A stretch of 64,000 nt of DNA. It comes from Chelydra serpentina (taxonomy: Eukaryota > Chordata > Testudines > Chelydridae). Of this stretch, positions 11,114-23,639 are shown in pieces; position 1 is the stretch's first letter; the number at the start of each line of letters is the position of its first letter. A model generated the notes under the pieces. That model was not told the origin of the DNA, did not search any database, and saw only the letters and a list, made by a program, of their open reading frames with translations. The translations under genes and the position numbers were made by a program. Location: positions 28,213,001 to 28,277,000 of the forward strand of contig JBAIAC010000004.1 of the NCBI GenBank assembly GCA_037349315.1, given 5' to 3'.

Positions 11114-12770
11114 GGAGTCCCAGAGAGGGGGAAGAGAGCTAGAAAAGGATAGTCAGAGACCTATAAACTGTCCTTGCAGGGGAGAGAGGCCCAGAGGGGG
11201 CCGAGAGCTACTGGAAGAGCAGATGTAGAAATGAGACCTCATGGTCAGAGAAAGAGATAAACAAGGGGAGAGACAAATATGGGGGAGTTTAGTGGGACAG
11301 AGATGGGGAACTTGAGGAAGAGAGTGGGTCTGCCCGCCCTGCCCAGCGGAAGCAGCTCCTCAAGATGCCCATAATCCCTCCACTACCAAAGGGGAAGTAA
11401 TAGCCTGAGGTCAGAGAGGAGGTGGCTCAGGAAGGAGCCAGAGGCTGCATGAGGGCGGGAGTAGCTGGGAGGAAAGGCCAGGGAGCAAGCAGCCTGGGAG
11501 CTGGCACTTGCATTGTGAGAGTTGGGCAGAGATCCACTGGCAGAAGCCAGTAGTCGCTTGCAGCGGAGAGCTACAGAACAGCAGCCGGCAGGCAGAAAGA
11601 CAGTGTGGACAGGTTACACAGAGACTCTTACCTTTATCCCATCCAACTGACCTGTCCCAAGAGGCTGGGTCAGGAACTGCTGGCTGGAGCTTTGGGTTGT
11701 AATTTAAAGCAATTGTGCCTTTTATGGCTGGCCGCCCTACTCCAGCAATCCTATTACTCAAATGCATCAGAGGTAACGGGGACCCACCTAGGGCTAGAGC
11801 CTGAGAAGCCTCATGGTGCACCGAGCACCGTGCTAGGAGCTGTGAGAGAGGATAGGTGTAATCCAACACACACAGCCCTGCTCTGCATGGGGGTTGGCTG
11901 CCATAAACCCTTAAAGACATGAAAATAAAATCAGCTGTTCTTAGGCCGGTTGTGATCTTTGCATGTGTATGCAAATTAGCATTATGATTTATGCAAACTG
12001 GACCTCAGGCTTTTGGAAGGCACAACATGGGCAGGTTGGCCCAGGCTTCAGCCAGCCATTTGTAGCTCTTCAGCTCAGCACTGACAGGATGGCATTTCCT
12101 TTTCCTGATTGCTCAGGATCACACAGTGCCCTCTCCTGACTAGATCATGATACATGGACCTTTCACATTCCAGGATGTCTGGTGGCCCAACCCTTTCAGG
12201 TTTTTCTCCAGGGGATACAACCAGTACAGAGCCAGCAGGTTCCTTGCCAGGAGCTTTCTACTGACATTTAAACACCACATTAGACCTGCTTTGAAACCCA
12301 GCTGGCTGCAAATTCTAAAACAAATCTCCACATGGTGGAAGAGCATTAAAGTGAAATGTTGCTGTTTTGTTAAGACAGCGAAACCCTAAAAAATAACAAA
12401 CCAGGGAGAAAAGTAGTTCCACTGCTAAAGAAACTCAAGGGCTACAGCCATTCCCTTCATCTGTTTCTCGATATTGTATCACATTTAGTACAACCAATGT
12501 CCTCCAGACCCCTGCAATGTTGGCACAGTGGCACGTAGGTAAGGGGAAACACTCTCACTCTGAATGTTAGGTTTATGTGAATTTAAAGTCAATGCTTGAT
12601 GTAAAGCAGATTTTTGTTTCCCCATGTTTTAATTTTCTTCGAATTTGGTGCCTGCAAACACAAGGGACTAGCACCCACTATCAGTAATCAGACAACAGGC
12701 AGGCACTAAATAATTTGGCTAAGGCACCTCAATACTGAGCACCAGTGCCCCACTTAATGCCAGTCCTTGA
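11114..12770. other. intergenic, no gene recognised
   Basis: G-rich up to about 11,760, then mixed. A 187-residue minus-strand ORF (11,974-11,411) is Cys/Leu/Ser-rich with no recognisable domain. Confidence 0.45.
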
Positions 12771-12771
12771 A

Positions 12772-12880
12772 GTTATTATTTGTATTTCCATAACACCTAG
12801 GAGTCCCAGTCATGGGCCAGCCCCCTTTGTGCTAGGCACTGTACAAACACAGGAGAAGATGGCCAGGGACTACAAACCAT
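12772..12880 (+). repeat. L3/CR1-like LINE 3' fragment
   Basis: TTATTTGTATTTCCATAACA, CACCTAGGAGTCCCAGTCAT and GTGCTAGGCACTGTACAAAC match the old L3-type 3' end shared among amniotes. Similar pieces lie at 34,766-34,915 and 55,838-55,935. Confidence 0.6.
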
Positions 12881-13443
12881 GCTGAAAGATACTGAATTGG
12901 TGAGGTGGTTGGTGATGCTGACAACGTAAGAATTAGAGCTGATCAAAATCTTTATTGCTGATATGTATGGCAAACTCAGTTCTCCTGTTCTTGATCCAAC
13001 TCAAACATGCTGCAGCCTATTGGAAGCTACTGGGAATGTGATTGGTCACTTAGGTCACATGGTACTGAGTTTGTTCCTCCAGTTGGAAGACAAATTTTTT
13101 AAACAGAAGAATAACGAGACAGACAAATAACAGCACTTGTAGGACGAAATTTGGAGATGTAATATTTATGCTGAAATCAGTAAACTATTCTAAGCACCAT
13201 AATACTATGGTGACAGCGCTATACTTCACATTTTATGGAGACTGAACCGTCTGCATATTCACAATAATCTGTATGGCTCTAGCTGCAGAGCCAGCATGTG
13301 TATTTGCAAGCATATTAATGAGTCTCTTATTCATCATTTAGCCAGGGAAATTAATTTGTCACAGTATATTTGAACCCAGTTTTCAATAGATTTCCAATAG
13401 TACTCAATGTCCTCATACATTCCTCAATAAATATTTCTATTTT
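12881..13443. other. intergenic, nothing recognised
   Basis: AT-rich sequence without ORFs above background, repeat ends or paired motifs that I can identify. Confidence 0.5.
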
Positions 13444-13499
13444 GTATTTGAGGAAAAGATTGTGATGATGTAGGCACATATGATAATACACTTTCCATT

Positions 13500-14190
13500 C
13501 CACTAGTATCTCAGGAGGATGTTAAACAGCAGTTACTAAAGTTAGACATTTTAAAATCAGCAGGTCCAGATAACTTGATTCTAAGAGTTTTAAAAGAGCT
13601 GGCTGAGGAGCTCACTTGACCATTATTGTTGATTTTCAATAAGTCTTGGAACACTGGAGAAGTTCAAGAAGACTGGAAGTAAGATAATGTTATGCTAATA
13701 TTTAAGAAGAGTAAATAGGATGACCTGGGTAATTATAGGCCTGACAATCTGACATGACTTTGAGTAAGATAATGGAGTGACTGATACAGGACTGATTAAT
13801 AAAGGATTAAAGGAGGGTTATATCATTAATATCAATCAGCATGGATTTATGGCAAACAATTTCAAGTTAGTCTGTCAGGATCTGTTTTTGATAAAGTTAC
13901 AATTACTGGTTGATAAAAGTAATAGTGTTGATACAATATACTTAGACATCTCTAAGGTGCTTGACTTGATACTGCATGAAATTTTGATTACAAACCTAGA
14001 ACGGTACATAATGGATTAAAAACTGGCTGACAGGTCTTAAAATGTAATTGTAAATGGTGAGTCATCATAGACTGGGTGGAGTCCTGGAGGGATCGGCTCT
14101 TGGCCCGATGCTATTTAACATTTTAATCAATGACCGGAAAGAAAACATAACATCCCTGATGAAGTTTGCAGATGACAAAAGTTGATGGTA
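13500..14190 (+). mobile_element. old CR1 reverse-transcriptase remnant
   Basis: On the plus strand, interrupted by many stops, the CR1 order can be followed: LKELAEEL, NKSWNTGEVQEDW, a QFGF-like HGFM block, and finally TTTGCAGATGAC (the FADD box near 14,166). Divergence is greater than in the copy at 461-1,491. Confidence 0.8.
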
Positions 14191-14893
14191 AATGATGAAG
14201 AGGGCAGATCAATGATACGGTCAGCTGGATCACTTGGTCAGATAAGCCCCAGCAAATATTCTGAATCTCAACATGGCTCAATGTAAATGTACATGTAACT
14301 CCCGCAATCCCTTTACCAGGAAGTGGGGGAGGGGGGAGAGTGGGCTGTGGAGGGAGGGAACTAAAGCAGCAGCCCCCATATGTCCTAAAAGAGGGGAGCT
14401 CTGATTGCTTCTTTACCACAGAGCCAAGATGCCTGTGAGAGAGGAAGTGACCCTTCCCTCTGGGGTATCAGCTGAAAGGGGAGAGAGACCCAGAGAGAGC
14501 ATCCAGCTGCCCTCATACATTAACTTTCAGTTTTCCCCAATCCTTAGTAACTGGCTGTTAGAGAGATTAATGAGTTTGCTCTACAGCCTTAGCTGTCTCT
14601 CTCTAGCTGGGACAGAACAACACACCCAGGAGGTGTGTGGGTTACACTACCACGGGACATTGAAATGCAATTATCTGCTCTTTCCTTGAAGTTACTGGTA
14701 GCGATAAGTAGTTGGGCAAAAATTCATTTGTGGCAGTGGGAACAAGTGCTGGCTTTATTGTGGTCCATTATTGCAACAAGCAGCCGATAGAATAAGGAGG
14801 AGCATGACTGCCTGTAGGAGGTGGGGGCAATGCACAGGTAATGCCTCCACGCTGCTTAAGGGCCCAATCTAAATCTCACGGACATCAAGTGGA
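14191..14893. other. intergenic; one SINE-like tail
   Basis: Around 14,590-14,650 the stretch ACACACCCAGGAGGTGTGTG recurs in the tRNA-type SINEs at 18,268 and 48,378, so a SINE fragment is likely. The rest is unassigned. Confidence 0.4.
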
Positions 14894-15000
14894 TAAGATA
14901 CGCAACTTCAGCTACTTGAATAACATAGCTGAAGTCGAAGTATCTTAGTTCGAACTAAAAGGTACTTACCGCGCGTCCAGATGCGGCAGGCAGATAAACA
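14894..15000 (-). mobile_element. Harbinger-type miniature element, copy D (partial)
   Basis: CAACTTCAGCTACTTGAA and its inverted partner, then GGTACTTACCGCGCGTCC, are the reverse complement of the hairpin and GTAAGTACC parts of copy B. The outer ends are missing. Confidence 0.65.
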
Positions 15001-16079
15001 TCACGGACATCAATTTGGATCAGGCCCCAACGTAGGGTGGAATAAGTCCTTTTTAAGGGTTACTCTGTCACCCTCCCTCACAGTGAGCAGTCGCTTACTC
15101 CGCAAGTCAGGCCCACTGATAGCAGCAGCACATAAACTGGTCAGTGTAAGTGTTGCAGAATCTAGCTCTAGACAAAGTTCCAATGAACTCTGTTGCATGA
15201 GCGGTGTGCTCACTAGCTAGGCGTGATCATCAGTGGAATTAACATGGTGCCAATAGGTTGAGAGAGGCTAAAATCACACAGGGAGGTGACTGCGGAAGGC
15301 CAACTGAAAAAAAAATCTCATGGTGGAAGATTAATTGTTGACCCCAGTCATTTGTCATAATTTGAGCTGGGGAAATTTTTGCTAAGGGGTCTGTAACACT
15401 TCAGCTTTTAATCAAGCAACTAGTGCAACCATGCAACCTAATCCTTAGGAATGGGAAATTCTGCTACAGAGCATAACTTTTGTACAATCCTTGATCTTGA
15501 ACTGTTTGCACCTTTGAATCTTTGATGCAGAATGTAAGAATACTAGGCTGCTTGCTACCGGCAACACAGATAGGGAAACTTTTTTTTAAAAAAAATTAGG
15601 AACCACTATATTCCTTTAAAATAAAGTCTATATAGCTTACCAGGCATGAACATGATAATGCCATTGTGGGAATTACGGCAATTTCCGGCAAACCTTTTTG
15701 AATTAAGTTAAATCTTATTGAATTAAAGTTGAGTATCTTTGGAGTCCATTGTGCTAAATGAATCGTATATCTATCCTCATGGGCCAGGGATTTATGTAAT
15801 TCCATGGGGGAGGGGGACCCAGCCCTCCAGGAATTAAGAACAGCAGGAGGTGATTAGACACATTTCTGTGAACCCCCACCACCTAGAAAGACTTGCATAT
15901 GCTAGTTCAAACTGGATTCTCCAGGGACCAACAGACAAAGAAAGGATTTATGGCTAAATAACCGGAGTTTAATCTGACTCATTAGGACCCTCTTTCTGAT
16001 CCAGCAAACAGACAAGATCCCCTGGTAAACTGAGGTCCTCAATCCTTAGGGAAGGGTTAGAAGGACTTTGGTCTACTGA
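15001..16079. other. intergenic, nothing recognised
   Basis: Short ORFs only (60-80 codons), none with family features. Confidence 0.5.
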
Positions 16080-16374
16080 GGGTACGTCTATACTTACCCG
16101 CTGGTTCGGTGGCAAGCAATCAATCTTCTGGGATCGATTTACTGCGTCTTGTCTAGAAGCGATAAATCGATCCCGGAAGTGCTCGCCGTTGACGCCGGTA
16201 ATCCTGCTCCGCGAGAGGAGTAGGCGGAGTTGACGGGGGAGCCTGCCTGCCGCGTCTGGACGCACGGTAAGTACCTTTTAGTTCGAACTAAGATACTTCG
16301 ACTTCAGCTATGTTATTCAAGTAGCTGAAGTTGCGTATCTTAGTTCAAACTGGGGGTTTAGTGTGGACCAAGCC
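16080..16374 (+). mobile_element. Harbinger-type miniature element, copy B
   Basis: 295 bp running from GGGTACGTCTATAC to GTGTGGACCAAGCC, flanked by TGA and TAA, compatible with the 3-bp TWA duplication of PIF/Harbinger. It carries GATCGATTTACTGCGTCTTG, the GGTAAGTACC site near 16,266 and the AGCTATG/AAGTAGCT hairpin. Confidence 0.78.
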
Positions 16375-17162
16375 TAAGCCTCCGTAAGACTGGGCTCTTG
16401 TTCTGAGCAAAAGCGTGTTATGAACTTGAAACCACAGGAACACACCTGTGTGGGGTTTTGAAGGGCTGCTTAGCTGCCAAAGCTGGTGAGGAAGTTGGTT
16501 TTTTTGGGGGGTGGGGGGGGGTGGGGGAGAGGGAAGGGAATCTCTAGTAAGCTCCATAGCATGTGTGTATGCTCGGATTGTTTTTCATCTGTTTTCTCTA
16601 ATGCTTTTACCTTAAAATAAAATGTGTTTGGCTAGAAAGATCTGTGTGTAAGTTATACCCGTGGCAATTACATGTGTACCATCTCTGAAGAGAAAAAAAG
16701 CAGCCTGCTTAGGCAGCCTGTCTTTTCCTGGAGATTTCACAGTGCAGCATGGAACTATCCTGGTCAGAAGGGAGACGTGCACATCTCCATCCAAGAGAGG
16801 CAATGGAGCAGGGGGGGGGGGGGGGGGGGGAGAGAGAGTGGGAAGCCTAGAGTGGGTGCCTTTGCTGCATCAGAGTGGAATACAGGTGCGGTTGCTCTGA
16901 ACTGTGACAGCCACATCAGAAGTGGCAATCATGGTGCTTTCATTATGGGTATTTAATGATAGTGACTTAAGCAATGACCACGTTTTCCACGACTTATGTT
17001 CAAAAGACCAGTGCACGTGTCAATGTGATAAATCATGCCAACAGCATGGCAGTGGAAGAAAACCTACACAACTGATACAGCCTTTCAGAAGGCAGATTTC
17101 TGAAGACAAGCAGGAACATACCTCTGCAACAAGTGTTTTCCAAACAGACATTAAATAAAAGC
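16375..17162. other. intergenic; G-run and plus-strand AATAAA
   Basis: Contains an interrupted G tract at 16,505-16,527 and an uninterrupted run of 20 G at 16,811-16,830. An 84-codon ORF (16,904-17,158) ends beside a plus-strand AATAAA at 17,152-17,157 but resembles no family. Confidence 0.5.
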
Positions 17163-17198
17163 CAGAGCAGAGCACAGTACAGTTTTGCCAGTTTTATT
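17163..17198 (-). terminator. candidate terminal poly(A) signal of SESN3
   Basis: The minus strand reads AATAAA at 17,198-17,193, followed by CTGGCAAAACTGTACTG and then TGTG/CTCTG-rich bases. A cleavage site would fall about 15-30 bases further on. Beyond it the sequence changes to the repeat-rich flank. A plus-strand AATAAA sits only about 40 bases away at 17,152-17,157. Confidence 0.55.
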
Positions 17199-18267
17199 GA
17201 ACCAATAAAATTCCTACTGATAACAATGAAAGAAATTTCAGCAAGTATAAATGCAATAGTTTAACAAACCCCATTGTTCCGTACCTATAAATAGAATTTT
17301 CAAAACCTCATAAAAAGTGCAGATTTATGAATTGCTGTTAACACATTAATACACATGATTCCTTTATTTAAAAAGGTGTTTTGCCTCTTAATTCACTAAA
17401 AAGTTCCTTCTGCATCTATTCAGATGAATTCAAGTCAGATAACTAAAGCTAAAAAAGAGTCACACAAAAATGGATCCAGCTAGGTCAGTTTATCCAAAAA
17501 TGAGCAACCCAGAAGGAAAAAGGTTTGCTAAAAGCTCTTGTTGAATCCTGCAATGAACTCCAAACTACTCACTCATCTAACGGGCATGCCATTTGCAGAA
17601 GTGCATGAGCATTCAGGATCAAAGTGAGGCCCAGATTGCGTGATTACCACCCCGCTGCCCCTGGTAAGATGCACACTTACTCTTTTGTGCTGGCTACCCA
17701 TAGGGTAAGTTGCAGTACAGGACAGCAAGAAGCTCTCTGCAGAACTGCTATGTTTCCTTCACACCCTACAGATGGGTGGGCAGAGCTGGGTCCTTGACTC
17801 CATCCCTTCAGCTTGCCTGCCTACCTGCACTGGTGCATTGGGGAGAGTAGGTGGCATAAAGTATACACCTGGCACCGTTTACTTCCTCCCGGGAGTATGA
17901 GGCCCCAGGAGGGGGATTTGTTTCTCTCCAACTCACAATCTCCCTCCTGGGCTGCTCCAGGGGCAGCACAACTACTTATTGCTCCTTACTCCAGGCAGAT
18001 GATTAAGTCACCATCTAGTCCCAATTAAATTAGACTCACAACCACCTTTGGAGACCTAATGTCAATTGGAAAGGAACACTATTTTCTCCTGTTGAGCAGG
18101 GCTTCTTGGACCTCAAATTCAAAGTAATGTTGCTATTTTCAGAGTTTAATAAAACATAAAAGGAATCTAGGACACTCAATGGACTAACTATAAAAGCTAA
18201 TCTTAATTTGCAGGTCAGCACAAGGCCTAGGCAACATTTAAATCCCCTCCTAACTGTTTTGAGTGGT

Positions 18268-18478
18268 TGCGTGTGCAACACCAACAGACCCCGGTCATCG
18301 GCAGGCGGGCTCGAATCTGGGACCTCTGGAGCTAAATACATGAGCCTCTACTGCATGAGCTAAAAGCCATTTGGCTTTCAGTTAAGGCTGTAGAGCAGAT
18401 TCATCAATCTCTCTCTAAGTGGTCTTGGTGCCACTAGAGGGAACAGAACACCACACCCAGGAGGTGTGTGGGTTACAT
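18268..18478 (-). mobile_element. tRNA-derived SINE, copy 1
   Basis: On the minus strand TAGCTCATGCAGTAGAGG resembles a pol III A box and GGTCCCAGATTCGAGCCC a B box. They lie downstream of CACACACCTCCTGGGTGTGG, so orientation relative to the whole unit is unclear. The unit recurs at 48,378-48,590 with over 80 per cent visible identity. Confidence 0.7.
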
Positions 18479-18495
18479 GTGGAACATATAAATGA

Positions 18496-20115
18496 TAGGG
18501 CTGTCAATTAATCGCTGTTAACTCACATGATTAGCTAAAAACATTAATTGTGATTAATCGCACTGTTAAACAATAGAATCTCAATTGAAATTTATTCAAA
18601 TTTTTTAGATGTTTTTCTACATTTTAATATATTGACTTCATTTACAACACAGAATACAAAGTATACGGTGCTCATTTTATATAGTTTTTATTACAAATAT
18701 CTGCACTGTAAAAATGATAAACAAAATACATATTTTTTCAATTCCCTCATTACAAGTAGTGTAGTGCAATCTCTTTATCATGAAAGTTGAATTTACAAAT
18801 GTAGAATTATGCATAAAAAAACTGCATTCAAAAATAAAACACTGTAAAACTTTAGAGCCTACAAGTCCACTCAGTCCTACTTCTTGTTCAACCAACTGCT
18901 AAGACAAACAAGTTTGTTTACAGTTTACATTTACGGGAGATAATGCTGCCCTCTTCTTATTTACAATGTCATCTGAAAGTGAGGACAGACGTTCACATGG
19001 AACTTTTGTAGCCGGCATTGCAAGGTATTTATGTGCTGGATGTGCTAAACATTTGTATGTCCCCTCATGCTTTGGCCACCATTCCAGAAGACATGCTTCC
19101 ATGCTGACGATGCTCATTATTTTTTTAATGCGTTAATTAAATTTGTGACTGAATTCCTTAGAGGGAGAACTGTATGCCTCCAGCTCTGTTTTACCCACAT
19201 TCTGCCATATATTTCATGTTATAGCAGTCTCAGATGATGACCCAGTACATGTTGTTCATTTTAAGAACACTTTTACTGCAGATTTGACAAAGCTCAAAAA
19301 AGGTACCAATGTGAGATTTCTAAAGATAGATACAGCACTCGACCCAAGGTTTAAGAATCTGAAGTGCCTTCCAAAATCTGAGAGGGATGAGGTGTGCCGC
19401 ATGCTTTGCTTTCAGATATCTTATAAGAGCAACACTCGGATGCGGAAACTACAGAACCTGAACCACCAAAAAAGAAAATCAACCTTCTGCTGGTGGCATT
19501 TGACTCAGATGACGAATATAAACATGTGTCGGTCCGCACTGCTTTGGATCGTTAGTGAGCAGAACCCGTCATCATCATGGAAGCATGTGCACCAGAATGG
19601 TGGCTGAAGCACGAAGAGACATGAATCTTTAGCACATCTGGCACATAAATATCTTGCAATGCCTGCTACAAAAGTGCCATGTGAACATCTGTTCTCGCTT
19701 TCAGATGACATTGTAAATTAGAAGAGGGCAGCATTATCTCCCGTAAATGTAAACAAACTTGTTTGTCTTAGCGATTGGCTGAACAAGAAGTAGGACTGAG
19801 TGGACTTGTAGGCTCTAAAGTTTTACATTGTTATATTTTTGAATGCAGTTTTTTTGTGCATAATTCTACATTTGTAAGTTCAACTTTCATGATTAAAAAG
19901 ATTGCACTACAGTACTTGTAATGGGGGAATTGAAAAATACTTTCTCTTTTGGTTTTTTTACAGTGCAAAATATTTGTAATAAAAATAAATCTAAAGTACA
20001 CTTTGTATTCTATGTTGTAACTGAAATCAATATATTTGAAAATGTAGAAAACATCCAAAAATATTTAAATGGTCATTCTATTATTGTTTAACAGCACAAT
20101 TAATTATTATTTTTT
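18496..20115. mobile_element. hAT element with inverted duplication (foldback)
   Basis: Starts TAGGGCTGTCAATTAATCGC, a hAT terminus. The left arm (about 18,551-19,115) is the reverse complement of the right arm (about 19,565-20,112), interrupted by small differences. The spacer of about 450 bp plus the right arm read in the plus direction encode the C-terminal part of a hAT transposase. The left arm repeats the last part in the opposite direction. The right terminus lacks the canonical end. Confidence 0.82.
19158..19790 (+). pseudogene. hAT transposase C-terminal fragment
   Basis: The frame shows TALDPRFKNLKCLPKSERD, typical of BED-type hAT transposases, then a break and CEHLFSLSDDIVN, stop, KRAALSPVNVN, the hATC dimerisation segment with the CERLFS-like motif. 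A second copy of the hATC part runs on the minus strand at 19,117-18,899. Both are broken. Confidence 0.82.
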
Positions 20116-22159
20116 AAATGTGGAGGGGTTACAGTGTGCTGTAAACTAATTGGAAAGATCTGTGACCAAATGAATAGTAGTCTCTTTGCCTGAACTTTAA
20201 GCATCTCACTGGAGATTTTTCATTCACAGAAAGGGACTTTGATCCAACCACAATCTAGAGGGAATCCTCATGACACTGCCATTAATCCACTCCTCTACTA
20301 CACATATTTATAGCGGTATTTTATCTACAGCAGGGTCTGTTTCGCAAGAGCAGTTTAAAGTGGCTATGTTTATCAAATTTGCTAGTTTACAAATTTAAAC
20401 CTATAAATACAAAGACTCTCACATACTGAACATTGTAACTTGTGTGAATCCTAAACTGCATCAATTAACTGTTAAAAGCTTATTCTACTTAAAACCTTAC
20501 ATAATACAAGAGATTGATAAGTGGCAGTCCTGTATGATCACACTGCCTGCCTCACATTAGCCCACAGTCATGTGCTTCACAAAAATAGAAATGTTACAGT
20601 AACAAAGCACAGGCCCGCAAAGGCATATCACAGCTTCTGATTACATTGGATAAAAGTACCAAAGAACACAAAAAAGAATAGGTGTTAATACTGATGAATT
20701 AAAGAATAACTATAAAGATCAGACATGTTCACAGCATGCTACATATACTGCTCAACTTAAAATAAGGTGAATACAATGTTGAACAAAAACAAAAGTAGTT
20801 GGCAGTGTGATTTTTGAATTGTGTTTCAGATACAAAGACACAGCATATACATTCATGATGTGGCTGTCCAGCAAAAATTGGGGTACAGATTTCAAGTTAA
20901 AATCCTATCTTGTAAACTATAGTTTATATCCAGTTCTGTCATAATCAAGAAAGTATTTTGTGGCTTTGTGTATTTTCTCAGTCTCAAGACTGGAGCCCAA
21001 GTTTACAAGATCTCAATATTTATCCTACTTTTGGAGGTTTGTTGAGTGGCTGTACCTGTCCTGTCAGCATTAGTATATTGTTCTCTGTAATCACACAATA
21101 CCTTTTCATTTATCACGTGTATTGTTGCGGGGGCACTGTTTGAATCATGGTGACCAAATGAATTAAGCATGAAGAGGCACAACGTAAAACTGGATGAGGC
21201 AAAGTGTAGATTGATTATAGTTTGTTTGAATGAATTTGATGCCATTTTATCTACATCCTTAAAGATGGACAGGCATCTGATGCTCCATAATTCTTAAAAC
21301 TTTGCCTTAAAGAAGTTTATAACAACTGCCAGAAAGGAAGATTCAAACAGTTTGTACTTCCAAAAATTAAAGGCTGGCTCCCCCTATCCCTTTCTACTGC
21401 AGGGGTAATGATAAAATGGGCAAGATACCACAATCGCAACCAAGCAACTCAAAGCCGTATCTTTTGCAAGGAAATCTCATTGGTAATCTTGGGGAAAAAT
21501 AAAGTGTTGCTAACATCTCCCCTGCATATAGAAGTATAATCTGTGTATTTTTATTCATTTAATGCTATTTTATTTTAGGGAATAAAAACATTGATTTCCC
21601 TCCTAATTTTATTCCTTCCTTCCTGTTAAACAGTCTCATATTTGCAGATGCTTAAGCATGTGAGTAACTTTATTCATACAAGTACATTTACTCAGGTAAC
21701 AGTATTTGTATGGTTAGGCTCCTTATTTTATATATTCATCAGTATCATAAGGACGTTATAATGATATCCGAATAAGGAGCAAAACGTCCCACTGATTTCA
21801 ATTAAAGCAGAATCAGGCCCCCTTAAACAGGAGTAAAAAGCCTTTGCTGTCTCAAGTAATCATGAGCAGATGTATTTATGCTTAGGAGTTGTCCCACAAG
21901 AAGTAAAAAAAAAAGATAATTTGTTCTAAAGGCCACTATTAAATCTACCCCCTTTTAAGGGTTTTTTCACATAGTCTCAAGTGATTCCATGTTGAAATTC
22001 ATTTTAGTCTCTTACTCAGTTGCATAAAGGTATGTGTAAGAGAACTGAGTGGTCTAGGTTTAAAGCCCTTACATGGGCAAAACTCCCAAAGTCAAGGGCA
22101 GTTTTGCCTGAGAAGAGCCTTCATGAGTGCGTCAAGTGTAAGTACTAGTGGACTTCTTT

Positions 22160-22262
22160 TATTGTAGACACAAGATGGGTGAGATCTTTTATTGGGCCAA
22201 CTTCTGTTGGTGAAAGAGACAAGCTTCCAAGCTTGCCCAGAGTTCTTCTTTAGGCCTTTTAT
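22160..22262. repeat. dispersed repeat (GATCTTTTATTGGGCCAAC type)
   Basis: AGATGGGTGAGATCTTTTAT, TGGGCCAACTTCTGTTGG, then AGAGACAAGCTTCCAAGC match a common reptile repeat that I recognise by pattern only. The class is not assigned. Confidence 0.45.
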
Positions 22263-23639
22263 TGTAATCACAGAGCCAGAATCTGATCCCAGTTGCCCAT
22301 ACTGACTAGCACCCCTCCATGAGTAGTCCAGTTGGTTCATATCATAAGGATGGCAGAACGTGACCCTTAGAAATAAAGCTCTGTTAAGCTGGTCTCCCCC
22401 CTTGACAGTTAGTGTGATTTCACTATTTAAAATAGGTACTCAGTACTGAACTTTTAGAAGAGATCTAATTTCCCTGGCCAGGAATAAAGGGAACATTTGA
22501 ATTCAGTGTTGCTGAAAGTGAGGAACACTGAATATGACCACAGAATTCCAGATAGCTTCTAGGTGGTTGATGTGGGAAACGAATGCAGTTTTAAAATCTT
22601 GAGCCTGGGAGCTCGTCTCTGAAGCATGACATTTAGGCTTTGACATGTTAGAGACCAGGACTGGGAACTTATCTCAATATCTGGTGGGAGGGAGGAAGAG
22701 AGACCTTTTTGTAGGCAGGTTTAGCCATTGAAAAAAGGGGCTCTTAGCCCTGGGTGAAGAGCAGGTAGATTATACAGCTGGACGGGAGATGGGAATGGGG
22801 TGCCTGTGGGGACTCACTGCATGGCCAAGTATAGTTGCTGTAAGGGTTAAAATAGCATAGAGTAGGCAGATGCTATTCAAGCAATGCATCAGTCCTAATC
22901 TGGGACACCTCTTCTATTCTTGTCCTACGTGTCTCCCATGCTTATGGGGTGTGTGATTTTGTGATGTGTACACTTGCCGAACTTTCACTTGGGAAAGATT
23001 TCTTGATTTAAACCTTCCAGAAGTAAAGAAACTAGTGGCTGCATCACTTAGGATGGCTGCACCACTTTCCCTCTAATTTAAAAGCGGATTCTGAAAAATT
23101 TGACATTTTTGGCCAGGTCTTGTGGTTGGCAGCATTTTATGTCACAAGTAGAGCACCTGCCTAGATCAGCCAGGGGTAAGCTTCATTTACAAATGGTTGA
23201 TCCATTTCCCTCTCTTATTTACTATGGGCCTGCTCAAAAGCTCACTGAAGTCAACACAAAGTCAATGGATTTTGGATCAGGCCTTATGGATATGAAGGCC
23301 TGACACAAACTATATGCCCACTGAATCCAGCGGGTGCTTGGTTCAAGTGGAGGCTGCAAAATTTACCCCCTAGAAGACAAGAACCTAGACTGGTCACTCT
23401 GAGACATCTGTTAAATGCATGTACTTATGATGAACAAATGCATACGCAAGAGAAAGGATGTCAAGACTTTGGTCTACAAGGGTAGCAGCCTACAGATTAA
23501 GATCTTTTGAAAAAGTTAATAAAAGCTATGTATGTCAATAAACCAATGCAAATCACACTATTACTTTAATATCCAGGGAAACTGATTTCTATCCTATTAA
23601 CTTTCAGCAACTGAATACCTTTAAAAAATCTGGTTCAGA

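Noticed and set aside
11411..11974. 187-codon minus-strand ORF
   Set aside because: The longest ORF outside LINE sequence, but it is Cys/Leu/Ser-rich without any family motif and overlaps other open frames in a stop-poor GC-rich stretch.
16904..17158. 84-codon ORF ending next to a plus-strand AATAAA
   Set aside because: The arrangement is suggestive of a terminal exon, but I recognise no protein family and no splice acceptor with support, so it is not called.
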